A stretch of DNA of 64,000 nucleotides from Dichetophora obliterata (lineage: Eukaryota > Arthropoda > Insecta > Diptera > Sciomyzidae). Below, piece by piece: positions 55,301 through 64,000 of the stretch. Under the pieces are notes generated by a model. It did no database searches and had not been told where the DNA came from. It was given only the letters and a program-made list of their open reading frames with translations. The stretch is taken from contig OY986435.1 of NCBI GenBank assembly GCA_963920525.1, forward strand, positions 274,744,848-274,808,847, written 5' to 3'. The position numbers and the translations under genes were made by a program. Position 1 is the stretch's first letter. The number at the start of each line of letters is the position of its first letter.

Positions 55301-57300
55301 AACAACAGCAACAACAACGTGTAACATGCTGCCTCTGCAGCTATGCCTTGCAATCTTTACCCTTGTGTATAAATCGAGTGTATTTTTTTATAAATTGCCG
55401 TTATTAATAAGCAACATTTTTACTTTATTACCCGCGAATTTTTGAGTAGGAGCATGGCACTTGAAGGCTTTTAAAAATTAAACTTAGTGCTTTTCTGCTT
55501 TCTCTACTCAACTTTTTCTCTTCAGCCGCTTTCTCACTTTCCTTTTTTTTTTTTTTGGTTTCGAAACCATTTTTTGTTAAATGTTTTAAAAAAATTTATG
55601 CACACTGAATATTCTGCTGTCAAGTTGAGAGTAACTGTGGTTGTGAATTATTGTGCTTTACTTTATGAGAGTAAAATTTATGTAGTTCAAACATAATACT
55701 TATTCCTTTTTATTTACCTAAGAAAAATATTAATTGAAATAGGTAAATTTTGATAATGGCTATGTTATAAAAGGATTTAACACATTGCAAATTGAAAGGC
55801 AATATCTAAATTGCTAACACAGGATAATTGATTTGTTGATACCTTCATAGATATAGGATTGGTGTGCTCAATAGAAAAAAACTTTTCTCAAAAAGACACT
55901 GATTCTGCTGTGTGATTGACTCTGTACAGAGTTGTTGTTGTTGTTGGTGTTTTCTTCTTCAAAACTTGCTTGATCTAAATCACTCAAAATTATGAAAATC
56001 ATGTAAATTCAAGGACTAGATCGTAACTAATTATCAAAATTTGACACTGATTTTTGCGTGTATTTTAAAAAAATGTATGGCAATATGTTTTAAATTAATA
56101 AGGTGTTATATATATATAATAAAAGGTGTTATATATATAATAAAAGGTGTTATATATCGGGCGTCAAAAGTGGTACCGAAGATATTTTTCTCAATCTATG
56201 TATATTCTTCAAATGTTTCTGAACAATACCCTGTCAAAGAGTATCTATTTAAAATAACAGGTTAAGACCATGATATTATTATTTCGTTAAATAACGTTAT
56301 CATTACGAGCAATATGAAAAAGCTTAAGAATACATCATTATTTTATAGTTTATATTTTTTTGCTCAAATATAAAAACCGTTTTCTGATTTTGATTGTTTC
56401 GCTCAGAAATAAAAATTGTTTTTTGAAAATACTTAAAAACGATTTCTATTTTGCAGAAAAAAAAATTGAATCTTAAAATTATTTTTATTTCTGAGCTCTA
56501 ATCTCTAAACAATTTTTATTTCCGAGCAAAAAAAATTAAATCAAAAAACGATTTTAATTTCTGAGCAAAAACATAAAAATTAGAAAACGATTTATAATTT
56601 TGAGGACAAGAAATTTTTTGTTTGAGCATTGTTTGCTCACGCAAATAAGTTGCAATTTTTTTGTAATTTTTTTTATAACGCTAACAAAATAAAAATTAGT
56701 AATGATTGGAAAAGGCAGTACAAATTGCAATAATTCGGTATTCTCAAAAGTGTTCTCCAGCAAGTAGAACATGCTGATTTTTTTCATTAAAACTTGAGAA
56801 ATAATCATTATTTTCGGTCCCTGCATAAAACACCTCACCTCAGCATTGCCAGATATATTATACTAAAATTTTGAGTTTCTGAGTGAGCTATTCGCTGGAT
56901 CTCAATTGACTTAACAATTGAAGCACAGCCGCGAATAATGTTGCAAAAGCCACTTTTTGCAAAACCGATTTTTTTGCAGATTACAGTTAACATGACTCTC
57001 TTACATTGCCTTAACACCAAATAAGCCAAAAGTATGCACCTTATTGTTATCAAAAAACCAATAAGAAAGTGTCAGTCAGTGGAAGAACGTTGAAAGTTAC
57101 ATACAAAATTATTAGAGTTAAATTATATAATGTAATTGATAAATACACCAGATGCACAAAAGGAAGCCCAATGTTAAAAATTGAATTAATAATAATAATA
57201 AAATATCGAAGAATTATAGTAATGAATATATTTTAACATGGGCGTCCGCAGGGAGACGCTTGCTCCCCCCCCTAGTCAGTGACTATTTTTTAAATATCTT
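52375..57300. other. Gene-free region with simple repeats
   Basis: No coding region supported. Simple sequence runs: TG-rich near 54355-54395 and 55083-55125, CAA/ACA-rich at about 54735-54800 and 55290-55320, GTT-rich near 55930-55950. Poly-A and poly-T tracts are common. This is the least transposon-dense stretch of the window and could be host intergenic or intronic DNA. Confidence 0.55.
56098..56158. repeat. Three tandem copies of an about 21-bp AT-rich unit
   Basis: The unit ggtgttatatata plus ataataaaa occurs three times, the last continuing into tatcgggcgtc. The sequence after it (gtggtaccgaagata, then caataccctgtcaaagagta) is similar to 60950-61040, so the array sits at the edge of a dispersed repeat. 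Confidence 0.72.
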
Positions 57301-57311
57301 TATATTAAATC

Positions 57312-57543
57312 AAAAAGGCGTAAGCTACAATTAAAAAATTTTACGGGAGAGTCAAAAAAACTTTCTAAATTGTAATTGTAATTGTAAGTTGCGCTCAAAC
57401 TTAGGGATTTTATAACTTTTTTAGTAAGAACGTCGTTTTTAGTTGTAGGAGTGTACAATTTAGCAGGAACATGTATTTGATAAGGTGCATAAATAATCAA
57501 TCAAAAAGTCGACTTCGATTTTATTGTACCTTACGCCTTTTTT
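57312..57543. mobile_element. Small inverted-repeat element (possible MITE)
   Basis: aaaaaggcgtaagctacaat at 57312-57331 and its complement at about 57523-57543 match at all but one position. The 232-bp unit has no coding sequence. The flanks give no clear duplication. Confidence 0.55.
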
Positions 57544-57665
57544 GGTTTTATATGACGATATGTTCATTATATATGTTAATATAGTTTGAAGAGAGCTAAA
57601 AAATACTTTTTTTAAGGTATATTTATAAATAAAGAAGAGCTAAACCATGCATGCATTTCTAAATA

Positions 57666-58542
57666 CAGGGTCCGCCATAACACGTTTTTTTTTCAACTAG
57701 TGCTTATTTCGTGAATGGTAACACATAGCTCATGTCTGATTTGACATATAATTAGTTTTATCCTTCCGCTGAACGAATATGGTTGTGTATACGCTTGAAA
57801 AACGCTGGGAAATATTGCGACATTACTTTGAAAATCATGATGCCGATTTTGCCAAAAAAATCATCTTTTCAGATGAAGCTCATTTTGATCATGGCGGGTA
57901 TGTAAACAAGCAAAATTGTCGCATTTGGGGCACAGAAAACCCGCACGCATACATTGAAAAGCCGCTGCATCCAAAACGAGTCACTGTTTGGTCCAGAGGC
58001 ATAATTGGGCCATTTTTCTTCGAAAATGAGCAAGGAGTGGCCGTTACCGTTAATGGCGATCGTTATCGGGCCATGTTGAACAATTTTTTGTTCACAAAAA
58101 TTGAAGTGGAGGATATTGACGTGCCACACAGCTGAAGCTACACTCGATGTTTTGCGCCCTGTTTTTGAAGATCGCATTATCAGCCGCAGAGCTGATGTCG
58201 TTTGGCCACCTCGGAGCTGCGATTTGACACCGTTGGACTATTATTTGTGGGGTGCCCTCAAAGATAAGTGTTACGCCGACAAGCCAGAGACAATTGACGC
58301 TTTAAAAGGCAATATTCGTGAAGCCATTGGTGAAATACAACTGCACACAATCGATAATGTGCTTTAAAATTGGACCGATCGTGTAGGCTACTGCAAGGCC
58401 AGCCGAGGCAGCCATTTGAATGAAATTATTTTCCATTATTAACCGGAAGGATTGTACTTTCAAATAAAAAAAGAAATTTGAAAAAATATTCAGTAGTTTT
58501 TTTTATAGAATTTTCAAAAAAAAAGTTATTTGGCGGACCCTG
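57666..58542 (+). mobile_element. Tc1/mariner-type element with TA duplication and internal deletions
   Basis: Left end cagggtccgccataac and right end ttatttggcggaccctg are inverted copies. TA lies on both sides (57664-57665 and 58543-58544), the standard insertion site of the superfamily. Length 877 bp. The transposase it contains has three separate losses. The terminal and coding style, WPPRSCDLTPLD, suggests a DD41D-like (rosa-type) lineage, known from tephritid flies; the spacing could not be measured because the second Asp is deleted. Confidence 0.9.
57779..58442 (+). pseudogene. Mariner-type transposase remnant with three deletions
   Basis: The frame starts at MVVYTLEKRWEILRHYFEN, an N-terminus that should lead into helix-turn-helix domains, but passes at once to DADFAKKIIFSDEAHFDHGG, which contains the first catalytic Asp. 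VTVWSRGIIGPFFFENEQG lacks about four residues usual after VTVW. After KIEVEDID the strand containing the second Asp (normally in an FQQDGATC-type motif) is missing and the frame shifts to HTAEATLDVLRPVFEDRIIS. WPPRSCDLTPLDYYLWG retains the third Asp. A TAA follows IDNVL, apparently from an AAA codon, before NWTDRVGYCKASRGSHLNE; a final TAA is at 58440-58442. Catalytically dead. Confidence 0.88.
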
Positions 58543-58628
58543 TAGTATGTTATACCCGTCGCAGTGATTAGTTACGATACCATTTCATTTACCCTTGCTT
58601 TACATGCACTTTTCAATACGTTTTCTTA

Positions 58629-59040
58629 CACTCAAAAATTTGGGTGTAAATATTACTAATAATTGCGTCCATTCTATGTTGTTTGGTACATATTACAAAT
58701 ATTTTATTCGTATTCGTATAAAATTCGTACAGGACAAATGTATATTTTACGAATACATTTGTGACATTTACTAATAACGAAAAAAAAAACATTCTATCTG
58801 AGTTGGGGTTTCAACCACGGTTTTTTAGCTTACGGGCCACTTACTTTTTCAGTAAACTACGGCCACCTTGCAATCATACATTTTTTTATATTTGGTAATT
58901 GCTCAACAAACCAGGCTGAAAGATTTCGGTTGTAAATATTTTAAACTCAACTAATACTACATAGTACGAAGCCATTAGTAAATACTACGAATGTAGTGGA
59001 AGAAAATACGATGTTATTCGTACGAGAATTTGAGGAATTA
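58629..59040. repeat. Relative of the 17-kb MITE, with an embedded SINE head
   Basis: Begins ttacactcaaaaatttggg and continues with tacgaat and acatagtacgaagc motifs like those of 17001-17440. A tRNA-like SINE head occupies 58798-58867. The right terminus is not clear, so the element is incomplete or more diverged. Confidence 0.45.
58798..58867 (-). repeat. tRNA-like SINE head
   Basis: Minus strand: ggtggccgtagtttact, ggcccgtaagct, then accgtggttgaaaccccaac with a B-box-like ggttgaaaccc. Aligns with the head of the 38485-38757 SINE, and the following bases (cagatagaatgttttt) also match. A truncated copy with little body. Confidence 0.55.
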
Positions 59041-59791
59041 TGAGGAATGATATCCCTATTAGTCGAAGATCATTCTTCGGAGCAACAGATGGTAATTTAA
59101 GCCAATAAGGCTTATGAACTTTGGCGATAAGAAAATTTATGTTATTATGTAATTAAACACAAGAAGAAAACAAAGTAAAATAAAGTTAAATACTAAATGA
59201 TTTCCCAAAAGTCGGCATAAAAAATAGTTTTTGTATCATAAAGATGATCCAATTTGGATGATTTTTTAATATTTCGTAAGCTTAATAAAATTGCTAACAA
59301 TCTTGCTGCATTTAAATTTGAGCAAATTGCAGGGATCGAGGTGAGGGCAAAGCTTCTAATTAAAAATCTAAAAAATTAGGAAATTCTGAAAGTAGGCTAA
59401 CTTTAGATCAAGCACTAATTTTTAAAAAAATCTCATTGCAAATTCTTGTTAAAATTTAAATAGAAAATTCGATTTGAAACATTTATTTTATGCTTCTTCA
59501 AATTCACGCTTTTTAACAGGCAAGCCCATTTTGAGAATATTCTGGATTTTTTCGCGTCATGTGCTTATATTACATCCAGGATTTAGAATCAAGCCTTGCT
59601 GGGTGGTGTAGATTAAAGCCATCTATACATGCACCTATTTATATATTTATTCATACATTTTGAATTAAAAAAAAATTTTGTAATAATTTATATAATAGGT
59701 ATGTTTCCCAACTCGATTTTAGTAACTTGCATGCTGCTAGAACCAGGCCTGTAGCCAGACCAAGCAGACAGTGGGAGCAGGCATGAATCTT

Positions 59792-59804
59792 GGGGGGGGG
59801 GGGG
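59792..59804. repeat. Homopolymer G run
   Basis: A run of about 13 G in a sequence with gtagccagacc upstream, unusual in this AT-rich window. It may mark the end of a degenerate repeat; length calls in such runs are error-prone. Confidence 0.5.
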
Positions 59805-60469
59805 TAATTTTTTTTAACGTGTGAATTGAAAACATTACACATATTTATTAAAAAAACAGGTAATTTTATAATATTTACATGGATATGTAGATCTTTTTAT
59901 ACATGAGATTAATACATAAAAAATAATATAAAAATTAATTCAGAACTTTTTAAAAAAATGAAGCTAAAAGTAAAGGATTTATTTAAAGTGGCTAGAAATA
60001 AAAGAAAGAGTAGCGAAATAGGCTAACATATGTATAAGACATTTTTTGAGTAAAACAAATAAAAAAATTGAATTAACCCGCTTCCGTCGTTTGCATCAAA
60101 TTGATGTAAATTTTTTACTCAGATTTATATATTAAGAAAAAACAAGCATGTTTTGATTTAAATCTTTTGCTTCTTTAAATTTTTGCTAGAATTGCAGTTT
60201 TGTCTTCTTTAAATATTAATAAACATTCATCATGCATAAAAAATATTAAAATTAAAAGCATTTCAATGAATTATATATTCTTTTTGTATCTGTATAAAAT
60301 TGGTGCACAACGTGCTTTTCATTTCTAGAAAGATCCTATAGATGCGGGTTAAAAAATTATTAAAATTCAAATCTCATTTTTTGGTAGCAAATGTTGGCGA
60401 CCCAATAGAAATTTGAAAAATTGTAACAATTTGTCTGAAATGTTTTGTTAAACCAATTTCATATAGATT

Positions 60470-61533
60470 GGGGCGTATCGAATTACAATTTTTTTCAAAC
60501 TTCATATTCTAAGAGCTCTCAAAAGTTGCATTGGGTGGTCAGGATCTCCCAAAAAAAATTTTAGAAAAAAATTAAGGAAAAAGAAAATCACGATCTCAAA
60601 ATGCTTTAATTTTTGTAAGAAGAACTGCATATGTGTTAAAGCAAAAGTAAATATAAACTTAAACTAACAATATTTTGACAAACAAGATGCTACTCTTGGT
60701 TCTTACCCAAAAGGTTCTGTGTGAAGGATATTCGAATCTAAATGTACACTCAAGAAAGCACAGAAATTTTAATTGTTTTCTGACTATCTAAATTTTGGTG
60801 ATATTGATTGCAGTGTAAAGGCTTTACTTTAATATGGCGAACTAATAATTTGCATATTTTTCACATATGCATTTTCTTGTTTTGAAGAAATGTATACTTG
60901 AATGCAATTTTTTAACTTTTTCAAAAAAATTTATATAAGGTTTTATATCTCGGGCACCAGAAGTGGTACTGAAGATAATTATCTCAATTCGGATTCTGCA
61001 AATAGTTTTGAACGAGACCTTATCTAAAAATATCTATTTTAAAACAGCAGGAAAAGGCCACGTTTTTTTCCTATTTTGATATTTAAAAAAAGTTACTTCA
61101 AGCATGAAATGTAGCAATTTTGTTCATATCTCCTTTATGGTTATTATTTCATTAAAATACTTCTAAACAAAAATTCTTAAGTCAATTGAGACCCATCGAA
61201 TGACAAACTCAGTTATTTATTCACCAAATTTAAGGAAAACGACAACACAATGATCAAAATCGCCAAAATTTAGACAATCAGATAGGAATCAAAAGCGGGA
61301 TATTGTTAGTTAAGGTATTTATTAATTTTTACTTTAAGACATATGTAGTTTTTCTGACAAAAATTAAAGCATTTTGAGATCGTGATTTTTACTGTTGTTC
61401 TTAAAAAACAACTTTGTCCTTGCGGGAGAGGAAGAAATCCTTATTTTTTTTAAATTTTATTTGGGAGATCTTGATCACCCTATGAAACTTTTGAGACCTC
61501 TTAGAAGACGATCTAAATTTTTTGATACGCCCT
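60470..61533. mobile_element. Foldback-type element with about 310-390-bp inverted arms
   Basis: Left arm about 60470-60860 (ggggcgtatcgaattac, ggatctcccaaaaaaaat, atcacgatctcaaaatgctt) and right arm about 61230-61533 are inverted copies; the right terminus reads aattttttgatacgccct in plus orientation. The centre (60950-61040) is similar to the 56.1-kb repeat. No ORF. It lies within the RT relic just after its motif A. A third arm appears at 63573. Confidence 0.72.
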
Positions 61534-61589
61534 AGTGATCAACACAGTCAAATGCCTTAGAATGGTCCAAGAGGACTAAAAAACTTAAT

Positions 61590-62004
61590 AGGGCTATTCC
61601 CGATTGCGGGCAAATAGCGTGGCATCGTGGCATTTGCAAAATATGATGGCAAATATTTTCAACACAACAACAAAATGTACAGATTTGCATTTGCCCGACT
61701 GTGTCAAATTTGCAACACTAAAATCGCATTGCATACAGTCGAGCATGGGCAAAACTTATTTGCCAATCAATCAGCTGTCACATTTTAACCAAACGCCGCT
61801 AATAAAACAAAATTAACAGACTCTGATATGGAACTTACTTTGATAAATAATAATGAAAAACACCACAAATACTGTTCGTGTTGTTTTTTTTCCTCCAAAA
61901 CAGCTGTGAGTTTTGTTTGCAACAGTGTTCTAAAAAGTATGCTCACAGTTGATGGCAAATATTTGGTAGGGCATACATTTGCAAAGCTAACTGGGAATAG
62001 CCCT
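61590..62004. mobile_element. MITE with AGGGCTATTCC ends, with an empty-site copy at 63.5 kb
   Basis: The 415-bp unit begins agggctattcccgattgcgg and ends gctaactgggaatagccct, which are inverted copies at their outer bases. The repeated RT sequence at 63490-63571 lacks it. Comparing the two gives a probable AT dinucleotide duplication. The interior frame at 61828-62115 is a chance reading across the MITE and RT. Confidence 0.82.
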
Positions 62005-62589
62005 ATTTTGTTATCATCAATACCCACACAAATATCTTCTGATACATCAATAAGTGCTGTTATATATCTTAGCTGTGCTCTAAAGCCTGACTGTCTGCCA
62101 CTCAAAAGCTTATGATAACTAATAAATTTACTAATTTGTTTGTTTAGTATCAGCTCCAGAGCTTTTGAGAGATACGGTTAAATAGCTATCGGACAATATT
62201 CATTAGGTGACTTGGGAATCGGTATGATCTTAGCTCGTTTTCAGATACTTGGAAATATGAGCGTGGTTATGACTGAGTTAAATAAGTGAGTAACGTAGGG
62301 CAAAACTACAGGAAGAAGCACTTTTAAAAATGCAGGGTGGATCTCATTAATTCCCGTTGCAGTCGATTTTATTGCCAGAAAGCTCTGAACAACTTCATAT
62401 TGGGTCACTCATTTAAACGAAAAACTTATACTTGGACAGAGAACACCAAATGAGTTAGCATAGGCGTTTTCATTAATCACCGGCAATGAAATATTTGCGA
62501 ATTTTATATTGAGATCATTGACTTCCACGAATTCACAGCTGCCTTTAGAAAGTTTGCCAATACCAATCTTTCCAAATACCAAAAAAAAA

Positions 62590-63485
62590 AAGTTTATGAA
62601 AAGTTTTAATTTAAACTGATTGGTTACTCTGATTTATATGTATATTGCAATCTCACCTGCACAATTCGACAGTCGATTTTTCAGGACAACAAACGTTCCT
62701 TGTCATAACTAACGAAAAAAAATCAGCTGTTCACATTGAAATTTCTGATTGGATTTGTTTGTGCATTTTTTAATTACTTTTATAAATATACTAGCACGCC
62801 ACTGTTGTCCGCGGCTTCGCTATTGACGTTTTTTTTATCAATCTCCCACTTCTTATTTTTCGCCTTGCACGAGGCTCATCAGTTTTTTTTGCACTGTGCT
62901 AACTGGCACGTAGAGAAATAATAGAATAGAGAGAAACATGGATTTAATTGTAACTCTCGCAACAAAAACGCGTCAAAAGAAAACGAATAAGCAATGCATG
63001 GCAGTTTGGGTGATTTCTTAAAAAACTTAACTCTTTAATTGAGCAAACTTATTCTCAAATTTTGGAAAGGAAAACACCCCGAAACGAAATGATAACACAA
63101 ATATGATATTTTAAACTTTTTTCATAACAATCGTATACTGTATCCTCTTTCTCTCAAAAACGTTCAAGGGTTTTAGGATCACTCGGTATAAAGCCCTTCA
63201 CAAAATATAAAAATGTGCATGAGTGATCTAGAATCCACGCATCGAGTCAGTGGTATGTAGGATCAGCAGAAGCAGCTAATTCATGACCGACCTGCTTGTT
63301 GATAAATACTTCTTCGCGCATGAATTAGTATCAGCTTATTAATCATCCAGCAATATTACCGTTCGAACATGGCAAGGTGTCGTTGTCACACCATATCTTG
63401 TTCACACTCATTAAAAATTTCCTCACAACGCGTTTTTATGCCTTTAAAGCATGCACAGAAATTTGGTGCAAGAGAAAAAAGAGAC
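62590..63485. other. Spacer between the RT relic copies
   Basis: The sequence near 62795-62830 (acgccactgttgtccgcgg) resembles the GC-rich ends of some insect repeats. No gene is supported. Confidence 0.4.
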
Positions 63486-63489
63486 GCTG

Positions 63490-63571
63490 ATTTGTGTGGG
63501 TATTGATGATAACAACATAAGTTTTTTAGTCCTCTTGGACCATTCTAAGGCATTTGACTGTGTTGATCACT
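63490..63571 (+). pseudogene. Second, inverted copy of the RT motif A segment
   Basis: Plus-strand TLICVGIDDNNISFLVLLDH followed by SKAFDCVDH, matching the minus-strand relic at about 61533-62030 but without the MITE. It ends at the same position next to the same foldback arm. Confidence 0.8.
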
Positions 63572-63572
63572 A

Positions 63573-64000
63573 GGGCGTATCAAAAAATTTAGATCGTCTT
63601 CTAAGAGGTCTCAAAAGTTTCATAGGGTGATCAAGATCTCCCAAATAAAATTTTAAAAAAAAAATAAGGATTTCTTCCTCTCCCGCAAGGAAAAAGTTGT
63701 TTTTTAAGAACAACAGTAAAAATCACGATCTCAAAATTCTTTTATTTTTGAAAGAAGAACTACATATGTCTTAAAGTAAAAAAAAAAAAATAAATACTTT
63801 AACTGACAATACCCCTCCAAACACGATGCCTTTCTCGATTTTTACCCAAAAAATCTTGTGTTCGAAATTCGAAACTAAATATTCGAATCTAAAGGTACAT
63901 TCGAAGTAGGACAAAACTTTTGATTGCTATCTGATAGTCTAAATTTTGGCGGTTTTGATTATTATGTTGAGGTTTTTCTTATATTTGGCAAATTTATAAT
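63573..64000. mobile_element. Partial foldback element (arm running off the window)
   Basis: Starts gggcgtatcaaaaaattt directly after the RT segment. It matches the inverse of 61230-61533 very closely, with a lesser match to 60470-60900. The rest lies beyond the window edge. Confidence 0.75.

Larger units (their letters stand above)
60380..62585 (-). pseudogene. Non-LTR retrotransposon RT, interrupted twice
   Basis: Minus strand, from about 62585 downward: FVEVNDLNIKFANISLP, VVQSFLAIKSTATGINEIHP, FNSVITTLIFPSI, KRAKIIPIPKSPNEYCPIA, PYLSKALELILNKQ, SGRQSGFRAQLRYITALIDV and SEDICVGIDDNK, then a break by the MITE at 61590-62004. The reading continues as FLVLLDHSKAFDCVDH (motif A) until the foldback arm starting at 61533. 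Past the foldback, rightward in minus orientation from 60470, a possible continuation (LLQFFKFLLGRQH) is weak. Stops are present. The RT resembles Jockey-superfamily enzymes; the clade is not resolved. Confidence 0.75.

Noticed and set aside
54355..55320. CRISPR-like or satellite arrays from the TG and CAA runs
   Set aside because: They are irregular microsatellites without constant spacers; no array of conserved repeats is present.

Overview
The window looks like intergenic or intronic DNA from an insect nuclear genome, most likely a higher fly (Diptera). It is AT-rich, has long gene-free stretches with CAA/GTT and TG runs, and its recognisable coding content is insect-type selfish DNA: LOA-type, RTE-type and CR1-type non-LTR retrotransposons, Tc1/mariner elements with the WPPRSCDLTPLD motif, and many short inverted-repeat elements. 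I found no host gene, rRNA or canonical tRNA. The species assignment is inference from TE types; the fly call is only moderately secure.

Layout. 1-5440: an old LOA-type retrotransposon is split inside its RNase H domain by a young LOA-type element (243-4792) with two intact ORFs, a CCTAA tail and a perfect 12-bp target duplication. 5440-8200: AT-rich, no gene. 8230-12660: a decayed, unnamed transposon-like gene in two collinear pieces, separated by a truncated LOA fragment (9608-10200), a 25-bp-TIR MITE (10685-11090) and unassigned sequence. 12.8-22.5 kb: MITEs, a truncated SINE and gene-free AT-rich DNA. 22529-25468: minus-strand RTE element B with a 10-bp target duplication and an apparent 5' UTR. 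25.5-29.4 kb: no gene.

29425-33570: minus-strand CR1-type element with a PHD-finger ORF1, an intact RT reading frame, no endonuclease domain, and two tandem 5' repeat monomers. 34.96-36.6 kb: a second, damaged CR1-type RT. 36.9-45.7 kb: repeats, including a tRNA-headed SINE, a 0.7-kb repeat present in inverted copies, a long-arm foldback element and strong hairpins. 48261-48853: deleted mariner-type element. 49380-52362: RTE element C (plus strand) with a 12-bp target duplication and three coding lesions. 52.4-57.3 kb: gene-free, with simple repeats. 57666-58542: mariner-type element with three internal deletions. 58.6-64 kb: a nested complex in which a non-LTR RT is interrupted by a foldback element and a MITE, and is partly repeated in inverted orientation at the right edge, where the MITE site is empty.

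Nothing here acts as a multi-gene host pathway. The genes work only as self-contained transposon cassettes (ORF1 RNA-binding protein plus ORF2 endonuclease/RT, or a lone transposase). Only element A looks coding-competent, and it lacks a visible promoter. I did not find evidence for a new multi-gene system; the most informative material is the nested chronology and the unnamed transposon gene.
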